Shown here: piece after piece, positions 8,293 to 17,334 of the stretch
Layout: each line of letters starts with the position of its first letter
Numbering within the stretch: the first letter of the stretch is position 1
Source: Aquimarina megaterium XH134
GTDB taxonomy: Bacteria > Bacteroidota > Bacteroidia > Flavobacteriales > Flavobacteriaceae
Assembly (NCBI RefSeq): GCF_000520975.1
Contig: NZ_JACB01000042.1
Location: 38,489 to 102,488 of the forward strand
Direction: 5' to 3'
Length of the DNA: 64,000 nucleotides
Program-made: the position numbers and the translations under genes
The notes under the pieces: model-generated
The model's database searches: none
What the model was told of the DNA's origin: nothing
The model's input: the letters and a program-made list of their open reading frames with translations, nothing else

Positions 8293-8730
8293 ATGAAAAT
8301 TATGAATTTTCGCAACATATTTTTTGTAGCAATAGTATTAGTGTCTGTAACAGCGAGTGCGCAACAACAAATAGTAGGGCAATGGAAAACTATTGATGAT
8401 ACTACTGGCGAACCACGATCTATTGTAGAAATTTATAAGAAAGGAAACAAACTGTTTGGGAAGATTTTACAGGTATTAGATGAGGCAGAAAGAAATAAGT
8501 TATGCATCGAATGTAAAGGGAATGACCATAATAAACCTATAGAGGGAATGGTAATTATTAAAGAACTTGAAAAAGATGGGAATCAATACGAGGATGGTAC
8601 TATTATGGACCCCGAGAATGGCAAGGTATATCGATGTAAAATCTGGATTGATGAAGATAATCCAAATGTGCTTAATGTAAGAGGGTATATAGCTTTTTTA
8701 TATAGAACACAAAAGTGGATTCGAGTATAA
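8293..8730 (+). CDS. DUF2147 family secreted protein
   Basis: 145 residues: signal peptide (core FFVAIVLVSV, ending ASAQQ), then a DUF2147 beta-barrel domain with its typical start IVGQWKTIDDTTGEPRSIVE, two cysteines in LCIECKG, the strand GNQYEDGTIMDPENGKVYRC and the last strands NVRGYIAFLYRTQ. The family is lipocalin-like and often linked to small-ligand binding; no substrate is known. It sits between two CHI-like genes, with a terminator before it. Confidence 0.9.
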   Translation: MKIMNFRNIFFVAIVLVSVTASAQQQIVGQWKTIDDTTGEPRSIVEIYKKGNKLFGKILQVLDEAERNKLCIECKGNDHNKPIEGMVIIKELEKDGNQYEDGTIMDPENGKVYRCKIWIDEDNPNVLNVRGYIAFLYRTQKWIRV

Positions 8731-8844
8731 TAATCACAACATATTTCTTTCTTGAAATTTAGAGAATTATAAATTTTAACAATTCTTTTGGTTAGGTTTT
8801 AAAAGATTTAGGACTAACTCCTTGAAATTTTAAAAATCTAAACC

Positions 8845-9411
8845 ATGAAAAAAATAATTACATTAATAGTTGTAGTCCTTATATCTACCTTCGCAATGGC
8901 ACAGGTAAGAGTAGGGGATATTGTATTGCCTTATAAAGTTAGTTTTGACGGAGAAGAACTGTCTTTAAATGGAGCAGGAATGAGAAGTATACTTGGATTT
9001 GACACCTATTCTGGTGGTCTATATACCAAGAAAAAATATAATGATCCGGGAGTAGTTTTGGATTCTGATGAGAGTATGTCTATTCGTTTAAATATAGTAT
9101 CTAAGAAAGTAACAAATAAACGAATGATTAAAGTTTTTAGAAAAGGATTTGATGATGCAATGTTTGGTAATACCCAAACCTTAGATGTAAGAATAGAAAA
9201 GTTTTTAAAATTATTTGCTTCGCCAATGCAGATCAATGATTACTTTGATTTGGTGTACATAAAAGGAAAAGGAATCAAAACCTATAAAAACGGTGAAGAA
9301 CTTGGTTTTATAAAAGGTAGAGATTTTAAATATGCTCTGTTTAAGATCTGGTTAGGAAATGAACCTGCTTGCAAACTTATTAAAGGAGGAATGTTAGGGT
9401 TGAGTAAGTAA
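8845..9411 (+). CDS. Secreted chalcone-isomerase-like protein, paralogue 3
   Basis: 188 residues: signal peptide ending FAMAQ, then VGDIVLPYKVSF, NGAGMRSILGFDTYSGGLY, and KGRDFKYALFKIWLGNEPA. The C-terminal 30 residues are almost identical to those of paralogue 2, which marks these two as the more recent duplication. Followed by its own terminator. Confidence 0.9.
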   Translation: MKKIITLIVVVLISTFAMAQVRVGDIVLPYKVSFDGEELSLNGAGMRSILGFDTYSGGLYTKKKYNDPGVVLDSDESMSIRLNIVSKKVTNKRMIKVFRKGFDDAMFGNTQTLDVRIEKFLKLFASPMQINDYFDLVYIKGKGIKTYKNGEELGFIKGRDFKYALFKIWLGNEPACKLIKGGMLGLSK

Positions 9412-9433
9412 GGAATACAAATTTATATAAGCG

Positions 9434-9468
9434 AGTCCGATTTATTATTTAAATCGGACTTTTTTTAT
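9434..9468 (+). terminator. Rho-independent terminator after CHI-like paralogue 3
   Basis: Stem AGTCCGATTTA (9434-9444) with TAAATCGGACT (9450-9460), 5-base loop, then a run of seven T. Confidence 0.88.
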
Positions 9469-9505
9469 TCTTAAAAATTAAACTTTATTCTATGGGTTAA
9501 ACTTG

Positions 9506-9513
9506 TATTTTTG
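9506..9513 (+). promoter_or_regulatory. Probable -7 element for priA
   Basis: TATTTTTG fits TAnnTTTG and lies 43 bases before the priA ATG. No clear TTTG was seen 19 bases upstream, so only the -7 half is supported. Confidence 0.4.
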
Positions 9514-9555
9514 TTGTTTTACACTAAACTATTCCGAATTTTGTTATAATTGGTA

Positions 9556-12009
9556 ATGTCATACTTTATAAATGTAATTCTTCCTATACCTCTTGATAAA
9601 GAGTTTACCTATAGTATTAATAAAACTGAAGCTGCATTTTTGCAACCAGGAATGCGTGTGGCTGTTCAATTTGGAAAAAGTAAGATATATGCTGCTTTGG
9701 TAACCAAGGTGCATCAAAACCCACCTTTGGTATATGAAGCAAAAGAAATAGAACATATTCTTGATGAATCACCAATAGTTACTCAACATCAATTAGAACT
9801 ATGGTCCTGGATTTCTAACTATTATATGTGTACAAAAGGAGAGGTAATGAGAGCAGCACTTCCCGGGGCCTTCTTACTAGAAAGTGAAACTATAATTCTG
9901 AAAAATGAAAAATCTCTTTTTGATGAATCCTTGTTAAAAGATGATGAGTTTTTGATTTATGAAGCATTACAATATCAGAGCTTACTTCGTATACAAGAAG
10001 TGATGAATATTGTAGGTAAGAAAAATGTACTCCCCGTTATAAAACGACTAATAGAAAAAGAAGTTATTACGGTTCAGGAAGAAATTTATGAGCAATATAA
10101 ACCCAAAATAGTTCGGTATATCCGATTAAACACAACATATACAAAAGAAGAAGCACTAAGGGATTTACTAGATACAATGACCAGAGCACCTAAACAACGA
10201 GAGGTGTTGATGCATTTATTTACGTTACAGGCACAAGCTACTAAGCCAATTAAAGTAAATGAGCTTGTAAAAACTTCTAATAGTTCTGCAGCTGTAATAC
10301 GAGCATTAGTAGATAAGAATATCTTAGATGAATACCATTTGCAAACAGATCGTGTTCAATATACGGGAGAGACAACAGGAAATACCAAACAGCTTAATGA
10401 ATATCAACATAAGGCTTATGAAGAAATAAAAGATTCTTTTGAAAATAAAGATGTATGCCTTTTTCATGGGGTTACTTCATCTGGCAAAACAGAAGTATAT
10501 GTAAAGCTTATAGAGCAAGCTATCCAGAAAGGAGAACAGGTATTGTATTTGCTACCAGAAATAGCTCTAACAACACAACTTATTACTCGATTACAGGAAT
10601 ATTTCGGAGAAAAGCTCACGGTATATCATTCTAAGTATTCTGTTAATGAAAGAGTAGAGGCATGGAACAATGTAAAGGCCAAAAAATCAAAAGCACAAGT
10701 AGTTATTGGTGCTAGGTCGGCCATATTTTTGCCGTTTGCCAATTTGGGATTAATTATTGTAGATGAAGAACACGAGAATACCTTCAAGCAATATGACCCT
10801 GCGCCTAGATATCATGCCAGAGATACAGCAATCGTCTTAGCAAAAATGTTTTACGCCAAAGTGGTGCTAGGGTCTGCGACTCCGGCCCTTGAAACGTACT
10901 ATAATGCCCGACAAAAAAAGTACGGATTTGTACAATTGACCAGAAGATATGGTGATGTACTAATGCCAGATATTAGTTTAGTAGATATAAAGACAAAATA
11001 TCGAAAAAAAGAAATGACAGGTCATTTTAGTGACACCTTGTTAACAGGTATTCACAACGCTTTAAAAGAAGGAGAGCAAGTTATTCTTTTTCAAAACAGA
11101 AGAGGATATTCTCCTGTGGTAGAGTGTAATACTTGTGGGCACTCTCCGCAATGTCCAAACTGCGATGTTAGTCTTACGTTTCATAGCTTTAGAAATCAAT
11201 TACGATGTCATTACTGTGGGTATCATATAGCAATGCCTCAAAAGTGTATGGCTTGTGATAGTGTTGATTTAACGACAAAAGGTTTCGGAACAGAGCAAAT
11301 AGAGAAAGAGTTACAAGAGCTTTTTCCTGATCATAATATTGGAAGAATGGATCAGGATACAACCAGAGGGAAACATGGATATGAAAAGATTATAAATCGG
11401 TTTGAAGAAGGGGATATTGATATTATGGTGGGTACACAAATGCTCTCTAAGGGATTAGATTTTAGAAATGTGAGTCTGGTTGGTATAATGAATGCTGATA
11501 ACTTACTTAATTTTCCGGATTTTAGAGCGCATGAACGTAGTTTTCAATTAATGCAGCAGGTAGCGGGTAGGGCAGGTAGAACCAAAAAAAGAGGTAAAGT
11601 TCTGATTCAAACTTATAATCCTTTTCATCAGATTTTACAACAGGTATCTGTTAATGATTATTCTGGAATGTTTACCGATCAAATTGAGGAAAGACATCAA
11701 TATAAATACCCTCCTTTTTATAAAATAATAAAGATTACTGGTAAACATAAAGATTATAATAGAGTAAATGAAGCTACAAATTGGTTAGCTAAATCATTTA
11801 GAAACGTATTTAATGATAATGTTCTGGGACCAGAATTCCCTCCAATTTCAAGAATACGAAATCAATATCATAAAAATATAGTAATAAAAATACCGCAAGG
11901 TCAATCTTTAAATAAAACAAAAGAGGTGATAAAAAAAATCAGCACTTCTTTTAAGAGTATTAAAGAATTTTCGGGGGTAAGAGTTATAATTAATGTAGAT
12001 AACTACTAA
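9556..12009 (+). CDS. priA: Primosomal replication-restart helicase PriA
   Basis: 817 residues, usual length. PriA binds forked DNA and reloads the replisome after fork collapse. Visible in order: N-terminal 3'-DNA-binding domain (FINVILPIPLDKEFTYSI), Walker A GVTSSGKTEVY, DEEH box in IIVDEEHENTF, GSATPA, the inserted zinc region with paired cysteines (CNTCGHSPQCPNC and CHYCGYH, CMAC), then motifs FGTEQIEKEL, MVGTQMLSKGLDF and QVAGRAGR. The ATG at 9556 follows two non-ATG in-frame codons. Its stop overlaps the convergent LytTR regulator by 4 bases. Confidence 0.97.
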   Translation: MSYFINVILPIPLDKEFTYSINKTEAAFLQPGMRVAVQFGKSKIYAALVTKVHQNPPLVYEAKEIEHILDESPIVTQHQLELWSWISNYYMCTKGEVMRAALPGAFLLESETIILKNEKSLFDESLLKDDEFLIYEALQYQSLLRIQEVMNIVGKKNVLPVIKRLIEKEVITVQEEIYEQYKPKIVRYIRLNTTYTKEEALRDLLDTMTRAPKQREVLMHLFTLQAQATKPIKVNELVKTSNSSAAVIRALVDKNILDEYHLQTDRVQYTGETTGNTKQLNEYQHKAYEEIKDSFENKDVCLFHGVTSSGKTEVYVKLIEQAIQKGEQVLYLLPEIALTTQLITRLQEYFGEKLTVYHSKYSVNERVEAWNNVKAKKSKAQVVIGARSAIFLPFANLGLIIVDEEHENTFKQYDPAPRYHARDTAIVLAKMFYAKVVLGSATPALETYYNARQKKYGFVQLTRRYGDVLMPDISLVDIKTKYRKKEMTGHFSDTLLTGIHNALKEGEQVILFQNRRGYSPVVECNTCGHSPQCPNCDVSLTFHSFRNQLRCHYCGYHIAMPQKCMACDSVDLTTKGFGTEQIEKELQELFPDHNIGRMDQDTTRGKHGYEKIINRFEEGDIDIMVGTQMLSKGLDFRNVSLVGIMNADNLLNFPDFRAHERSFQLMQQVAGRAGRTKKRGKVLIQTYNPFHQILQQVSVNDYSGMFTDQIEERHQYKYPPFYKIIKITGKHKDYNRVNEATNWLAKSFRNVFNDNVLGPEFPPISRIRNQYHKNIVIKIPQGQSLNKTKEVIKKISTSFKSIKEFSGVRVIINVDNY

Positions 12010-12713
12010 TTATTTAAAGCTTCTATCAGAGAATGTTTTTTATGCCTGCTAAGTGGTATTTTTTCATCCGCTATTTCTATATTACGACTATTGTAACGCT
12101 CTACTTTATCCAGATTCACAATATAAGATTTATGAATTCTTAAAAAACGATCACTAGGTAGTTGGGCTTCAAAAGATTTCATCGTAGCTAATACAACAAT
12201 AGGATCACCTTCTTCCATTATAAGTTTTACATAATCTCCTAAAGCTTCTACATACTTTAATTGATTAAGGAAAATTTTTCTTTTTTTCAGATTACTCTTT
12301 ACAAAAATATAATCGTCATCTTCTACAGTAGTATTTTCTCCTCCTATACGAGACATACTCAAAGCTTTATCAACAGCAGCGTTAAAACGATCTTTTTTTA
12401 ATGGTTTTCTTAAATAATCTATTGCATCATAGTCGAAAGCTTTAAATGCATATTTCGTTTTTCCTGTGACAAAAATAATATGAGGTTTGTTCTCTAAATC
12501 ATCCAAAAGATCAAAGCCAGTAAGAATTGGCATTTCAATATCTAAGAATAATAAGTCAACTTGAGTGTCGAGTAAACCATTTTTTGTTTCAATAGCATTA
12601 TTCCACTCAGCCACTAATTCTAGTGAAGAATGTTCGTCTATTAGCTTTACAATAGCTAGTCTTTGGAGGCGGGAATCATCTACTACCGCACATTTTAATT
12701 GAGATTGCTCCAC
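12006..12713 (-). CDS. LytTR-family response regulator
   Basis: 235 residues. Receiver domain with Asp12/Asp13, phosphoacceptor Asp58 in LLFLDIEMP and Lys at YLRKPLK; then a LytTR DNA-binding domain beginning IFVKSNLKKRKI and containing YVEALGDYVKL, RIHKSYIVNLDKV and the final SRHKKHSL. The start codon is GTG; no in-frame ATG occurs before the receiver core. No LytS-type kinase is adjacent, so its partner is elsewhere. Overlaps the end of priA by 4 bases on the opposite strand with no terminator between them. Confidence 0.9.
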   Translation of the reverse strand: MEQSQLKCAVVDDSRLQRLAIVKLIDEHSSLELVAEWNNAIETKNGLLDTQVDLLFLDIEMPILTGFDLLDDLENKPHIIFVTGKTKYAFKAFDYDAIDYLRKPLKKDRFNAAVDKALSMSRIGGENTTVEDDDYIFVKSNLKKRKIFLNQLKYVEALGDYVKLIMEEGDPIVVLATMKSFEAQLPSDRFLRIHKSYIVNLDKVERYNSRNIEIADEKIPLSRHKKHSLIEALNN

Positions 12714-12823
12714 TTGTTTAGTGTTATATATTCCAATACAATATTAATGAATATATCTTATTTGCACAAACAATTTCGGCTTTTTATCGATAAAAATAGT
12801 GTTTCGTCGAAATGATATTAGGG

Positions 12824-12854
12824 TTTGAAAATCCAAAAAATAGTCTTACTTTTG
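12824..12854 (+). promoter_or_regulatory. Promoter of the rpsF-rpsR-rplI operon
   Basis: TTTG at 12824-12827, a 19-base spacer and TACTTTTG at 12847-12854 make an exact fit to the Bacteroidota consensus, 30 bases before the rpsF ATG. Confidence 0.8.
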
Positions 12855-12884
12855 CACCCAATTTTAATTTAAATATAGATTTTT

Positions 12885-13223
12885 ATGAATCAATACGAAA
12901 CTGTTTTCATCTTGAATCCCGTTTTATCTGAAGATCAGATAAAGGAAACAGTTAAGAAATACGAAGACATTCTTGTTTCTAATGGTGCCAAGATGATATC
13001 AAAAGAGGATTGGGGGCTTAAAAAGCTTGCTTATGCAATCCAACACAAAAAAAGTGGATTTTACCACTTATTCGAATACCAGGTACCTGGTGAAGCTATC
13101 AATGCTTTAGAAGTTGAGTACAGAAGAGATGAACGAGTAATGCGTTACCTTACTGTACGCCTTGATAAGCATGCAATTGCTTGGGCAGAGAAGAGAAGAA
13201 ATAGAAACAAACAAAAAGCTTAA
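12885..13223 (+). CDS. rpsF: 30S ribosomal protein S6
   Basis: 112 residues; S6 binds the central domain of 16S rRNA as a dimer with S18, encoded next. The N-terminus MNQYETVFILNPVLSEDQ, the middle DWGLKKLAYAIQHKKSGFYH and RRDERVMRYLTVRLDKHA are standard S6 signatures. First gene of the S6-S18-L9 operon, with a near-consensus promoter in front and 2 bases before rpsR. Confidence 0.98.
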   Translation: MNQYETVFILNPVLSEDQIKETVKKYEDILVSNGAKMISKEDWGLKKLAYAIQHKKSGFYHLFEYQVPGEAINALEVEYRRDERVMRYLTVRLDKHAIAWAEKRRNRNKQKA

Positions 13224-13225
13224 TT

Positions 13226-13522
13226 ATGTCATCTATAGAACAACAAGCGAAAGGAAAAAAAGACGGAGAGATCAGATATCTTACTCCGCTTAATATAGAT
13301 ACATCAAAAACGAAGAAATATTGTCGTTTCAAAAAATCTGGTATCAAGTATATTGATTATAAAGATCCAGATTTCTTAATGGCATTTGTAAATGAACAAG
13401 GTAAGTTATTACCTCGTCGTCTTACAGGAACTTCATTAAAATATCAACGTAAAGTAAGTGTTGCTGTAAAAAGAGCAAGACACCTAGCTTTAATGCCATA
13501 CGTTGGTGATTTATTAAAATAA
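13226..13522 (+). CDS. rpsR: 30S ribosomal protein S18
   Basis: 98 residues, slightly longer at the N-terminus than enterobacterial S18, as is usual in this phylum. Core signatures: KKYCRFKKSGIKYIDYKDP, GKLLPRRLTGTSLKYQRKV and RARHLALMPYVGD. It partners S6 on the 30S platform. Confidence 0.98.
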   Translation: MSSIEQQAKGKKDGEIRYLTPLNIDTSKTKKYCRFKKSGIKYIDYKDPDFLMAFVNEQGKLLPRRLTGTSLKYQRKVSVAVKRARHLALMPYVGDLLK

Positions 13523-13540
13523 AACTCGTCATAACATATT

Positions 13541-13993
13541 ATGGAACTTATATTAAAGAAAGACGTTGAGAATCTAGGATTCGCAGACGATGTAGTAGAA
13601 GTTAAGAATGGTTATGGTCGTAACTATTTAATTCCTAATGGACTTGCATTATTAGCAACTCCTTCTGCAAAAAAAGTACTTGCCGAAACATTAAAGCAAC
13701 GTGCTTTTAAAGAAAAGAAAGAGATCGAAGATGCAGAAAAAGTAGGGAAGAAACTTAGTGGATTAGAGATCAAAATTTTAGCAAAAGCCGGAGCTGGAGA
13801 CAAGTTATTTGGTTCTGTATCTAATGCTGATGTTGCAGAAGCATTTGCTAAAGAAGGAGTTGAATTAGAAAAGAAATTTATTACTGTACCAGGTGGAACC
13901 ATTAAACGTCTAGGTCAGTACGAAGCTTCTGTTCGCCTTCATAGAGAAGTGATTGTTCCTATTACTTTTGAAGTAATCACTCAGGTTAAATAG
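13541..13993 (+). CDS. rplI: 50S ribosomal protein L9
   Basis: 150 residues. The N-terminal rRNA-binding domain begins MELILKKDVENLGFADD and carries VKNGYGRNYLIPNGLA; a long connecting helix (about 40-78) leads to the C-terminal domain GDKLFGSVSNADVAEAF. Last gene of the operon, followed 37 bases later by a terminator. Confidence 0.98.
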   Translation: MELILKKDVENLGFADDVVEVKNGYGRNYLIPNGLALLATPSAKKVLAETLKQRAFKEKKEIEDAEKVGKKLSGLEIKILAKAGAGDKLFGSVSNADVAEAFAKEGVELEKKFITVPGGTIKRLGQYEASVRLHREVIVPITFEVITQVK

Positions 13994-14030
13994 ATAAATA
14001 ACAGTTGATAACTGTTTTATAATATTATAA

Positions 14031-14058
14031 AAAATCGCTCTTTTGAGCGATTTTTTTA
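14031..14058 (+). terminator. Terminator of the ribosomal operon
   Basis: Stem AAAATCGCTC (14031-14040) with GAGCGATTTT (14045-14054), 4-base loop TTTT, then T run. Confidence 0.9.
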
Positions 14059-14101
14059 TTTTATTTTTATTCTTAATCAATTAATTAAAAGTTATTATTA
14101 C

Positions 14102-17100
14102 ATGAAAAAAATTATTCTATTAATTTTGGTATTGATAGGGGGTACGATCAATGCTCAGGTTACTACTTCTAATATTTCGGGGATAGTACGTGATAGTGGA
14201 AATCAATTACTGCCAGGGGCTAATGTTACCGCAGTGCATGGACCTACAGGTACTTCGTATGGTGGAGTGACTGATTTTGACGGACGTTTTAATCTTAATA
14301 ATTTACGTGTAGGAGGGCCATATAGAATAACAATAAGTTATGTAGGTTTTAAAAAGCAACTTATTGATGAAGTGTTTTTACAATTAGGGCAAACCTTCAA
14401 TCTTAATATAACATTGGTCGAGGATAGTAATCAATTAGAAGAAGTTGTAATTACGACGAATAAAAATTCTACATTTAGTAGTGATCGCACTGGTGCAGAA
14501 ACCAGTGTAGGTAGAAGAGAATTACGAACATTACCTACAATATCACGTTCTGCAGCCGATTTTACAAGGCTGGAACCTACCGCAAGCGGAAATTCTTTTG
14601 GAGGAAGAAATGATCAGTTTAATAATTTTAGCTTAGATGGTGCTGTATTTAATAATCCTTTTGGGTTAGATGCTGCAACTCCCGGAGGCCAAACCGATGC
14701 ACAACCAATCTCGTTAGATGCTATCGATCAGATTCAGGTGTCTACAGCTCCATATGATGTAACATTATCGGGGTTTACAGGAGCATCTGTTAATGCAGTT
14801 ACAAAAAGTGGAACTAATACTTTTAAGGGAACTGCTTATGGATTCTTTAGAAATGAAAGTCTTACCGGAGGAAAAGTAAAGGGAGAAGATGTGTTTAAGT
14901 CTGATCTCGAGCAAACACAATACGGATTTAGTATTGGCGGACCTATCATAGAAAATAAACTATTCTTTTTTGCGAATGCAGAAAGAGATCAACGTACCGA
15001 TTTAGGTTCATCCTGGTTACCTAATACAGGTAGTGGAGCAATAAATGAATCTCGTGTATTAGAGTCTGATATGATTGCAGTTAGTAATGCACTCTCAAAT
15101 TTGGGGTATACTACTGGCGCATACCAAGGATTTACGTATGATTCTGAATCTACCAAAGGAATTCTTAAATTAGATTGGAATATTAATGATAAACATAGAG
15201 CAGCTATTATTTATAATTTTTTAAGAGCTTCTAAAGAAAAACCTGCACACCCAACAGCATTAGGAATTCGAGGACCTAGTGCTTCTACATTACAGTTTGA
15301 AAATTCGGGCTATGAGATTAATAATAATATAAATTCTTTCCAGTTAGAAGTCAATTCTACGTTCTCTAGTAAGTTTGCTAATAAATTTCAGGCGGGTTAC
15401 ACGCATTTTGATGATTTTAGAAATCCATTATCAACACCTGCACCTGTAATTACAATTCAGGATGGTGCTGGATCAAATTATATCATTGCTGGTCACGAAC
15501 CATTTTCTATCAATAATAAATTAGATCAAAAAGTAATTCAGGCAACTAATAATCTTAATATCTTCTTAGGTGATCATACCATTACGGTTGGAGCATCTTT
15601 CGAGATGTTTAGATTTAAGAATTCGTTTAATTTAACTGCATATGAAGACTTTGCTAATTTTGGTTCGACATATCGAGGATTATTTTCACCCTATGGTTCG
15701 GTAAGTTCTTTTTTAGATGATGCAAATAATGGTGTAGTTGCTGCTAACCTACAATTTGCGCAAGATCGTTTTGCTGCTCTAAACGCTGCAGGAGATGGTA
15801 ATGATGGGGGATGGAAATTGGCAGAATTAAATGTAGGGCAATTGGCTTTTTATATTCAGGAAGAATGGAATATTACAGAGCGATTTAAGTTTAGTTATGG
15901 ACTTAGACTTGATAAGCCATTATATTTTGATACCGATGAACGTATACAGGAGTATATAGATACAGATAATGGAGCTAGTAGAGATGAGAGTGTTGTGTAT
16001 TTTGATCCGAATGGAGGAGCCGTAACTTTAAACTCTACTACTTTACCAACAGATAGGATTTTAATATCACCAAGATTAGGGTTTAATTATGATGTAAGAG
16101 GAGACAAAACTTTTCAACTACGAGGAGGTACAGGTATATTTACAGGTAGATTGCCATTTGTATGGATAGGAAACCAGGTGAGTGGGGCAGATGATGGTTT
16201 CTTTCAAATTGTAGATCCAGATTTTCAGTTTCCACAAGTATGGAGATCTAGCTTAGGAGTTGATTATCGATTAAGTAATGGCATAATCCTAACAGGTGAT
16301 TTTGCTTATACAGAAGATATTAATGGAATTCATGTTCAGAATTGGGGATTACGCGAACCAACACAGACGCTGTCGGGAGTTGACAATAGACAAATATATG
16401 GAGCAACAGATAGGGGAGCTAATAATGCTTTTGTACTAACCAATTCTAATCAGGGAAGAATTGTAAATGCCTCTTTTAAGGCAGCCAAGAATTTTAAAAA
16501 TAACTTATATGCGAGTATTGCTTATAGTTATTTGGATTCTAAAGATGTAAATTCTATTGAAGCAGAAATTACCGGAGATGCATTCGCAGGCAATCCTGCT
16601 TTAGGGAATGTAAATAATGATGTTTTGTCATACTCTAAATATGGAGATCGACACAGAATTATTGCTATTGCTTCTAAGAAATGGACATATGGTAACGAGA
16701 AATTTGCTACTACTATTTCTGCTTTTGCTGAGTTTGCACAAGGAGGCAGGTTTAATTATACATATGCAGGTGATATTAATGGAGACGGGTCTTCTTTGAA
16801 TGATTTAATTTATATTCCTACACAGACCGAATTGGCAACATATGCATTTAGCGGTGCTTCATTTAATGAAAGAGAGGCGCAAAGAGCTGCTTTTGAAGCC
16901 TATATAAGACAAGATGATTATTTAAGTGAAAATAGAGGAAGTTATGCAAAACGATATGGAGCTATTGCTCCGTGGAGAAATAAAGTTGATTTTAAATTAC
17001 TCCAGGATTTTAATATTAATGTTGGAGAAAGAACAAATACAATACAGTTGAGCTTAGATGTTTTAAATTTAGGTAATTTAATCAATTCAGATTGGGGATT

Positions 17101-17263
17101 AGTGCAACAACCAAATAATGTGCAAGTGTTGGGGGTTAATGTAGATACATCAAATAATACTCCAACATATTCTTTTGATCCTAATTTGGTTGATACTTTT
17201 GGATATGACGCTAGCCTTCAATCAAGATGGCAGGCTCAGGTAGGACTACGATATATATTCTAA
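14102..17263 (+). CDS. Oar-like TonB-dependent outer-membrane receptor
   Basis: 1053 residues. Signal peptide ending INAQ, then a carboxypeptidase-D-regulatory-like beta domain (about 22-105: SGIVRDSGNQLLPGANV, SYVGFKKQ), a plug domain with FSLDGAVFNNPFG and GASVNAVTKSGTN, and a long beta-barrel ending in LRYIF, the usual aromatic C-terminus. The plug layout matches Oar-type receptors, often linked to uptake or export of peptides and large molecules, rather than SusC. No SusD-like partner is adjacent. It stands alone between two terminators; the convergent M20 peptidase could handle an imported peptide, but that is a guess. Confidence 0.92.
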   Translation: MKKIILLILVLIGGTINAQVTTSNISGIVRDSGNQLLPGANVTAVHGPTGTSYGGVTDFDGRFNLNNLRVGGPYRITISYVGFKKQLIDEVFLQLGQTFNLNITLVEDSNQLEEVVITTNKNSTFSSDRTGAETSVGRRELRTLPTISRSAADFTRLEPTASGNSFGGRNDQFNNFSLDGAVFNNPFGLDAATPGGQTDAQPISLDAIDQIQVSTAPYDVTLSGFTGASVNAVTKSGTNTFKGTAYGFFRNESLTGGKVKGEDVFKSDLEQTQYGFSIGGPIIENKLFFFANAERDQRTDLGSSWLPNTGSGAINESRVLESDMIAVSNALSNLGYTTGAYQGFTYDSESTKGILKLDWNINDKHRAAIIYNFLRASKEKPAHPTALGIRGPSASTLQFENSGYEINNNINSFQLEVNSTFSSKFANKFQAGYTHFDDFRNPLSTPAPVITIQDGAGSNYIIAGHEPFSINNKLDQKVIQATNNLNIFLGDHTITVGASFEMFRFKNSFNLTAYEDFANFGSTYRGLFSPYGSVSSFLDDANNGVVAANLQFAQDRFAALNAAGDGNDGGWKLAELNVGQLAFYIQEEWNITERFKFSYGLRLDKPLYFDTDERIQEYIDTDNGASRDESVVYFDPNGGAVTLNSTTLPTDRILISPRLGFNYDVRGDKTFQLRGGTGIFTGRLPFVWIGNQVSGADDGFFQIVDPDFQFPQVWRSSLGVDYRLSNGIILTGDFAYTEDINGIHVQNWGLREPTQTLSGVDNRQIYGATDRGANNAFVLTNSNQGRIVNASFKAAKNFKNNLYASIAYSYLDSKDVNSIEAEITGDAFAGNPALGNVNNDVLSYSKYGDRHRIIAIASKKWTYGNEKFATTISAFAEFAQGGRFNYTYAGDINGDGSSLNDLIYIPTQTELATYAFSGASFNEREAQRAAFEAYIRQDDYLSENRGSYAKRYGAIAPWRNKVDFKLLQDFNINVGERTNTIQLSLDVLNLGNLINSDWGLVQQPNNVQVLGVNVDTSNNTPTYSFDPNLVDTFGYDASLQSRWQAQVGLRYIF

Positions 17264-17292
17264 AAAAAGAATTTATACTTCTTTTAAAGCAT

Positions 17293-17325
17293 AAAAAAGC
17301 CTTCATTTAGAAGGCTTTTTTATTT
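17293..17325. terminator. Bidirectional terminator between the TonB receptor and M20 peptidase
   Basis: A 12-bp stem AAAAAAGCCTTC (17293-17304) and GAAGGCTTTTTT (17310-17321) with a 5-base loop. The A and T tracts serve both converging genes. Confidence 0.9.
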
Positions 17326-17334
17326 TATTGGAAA

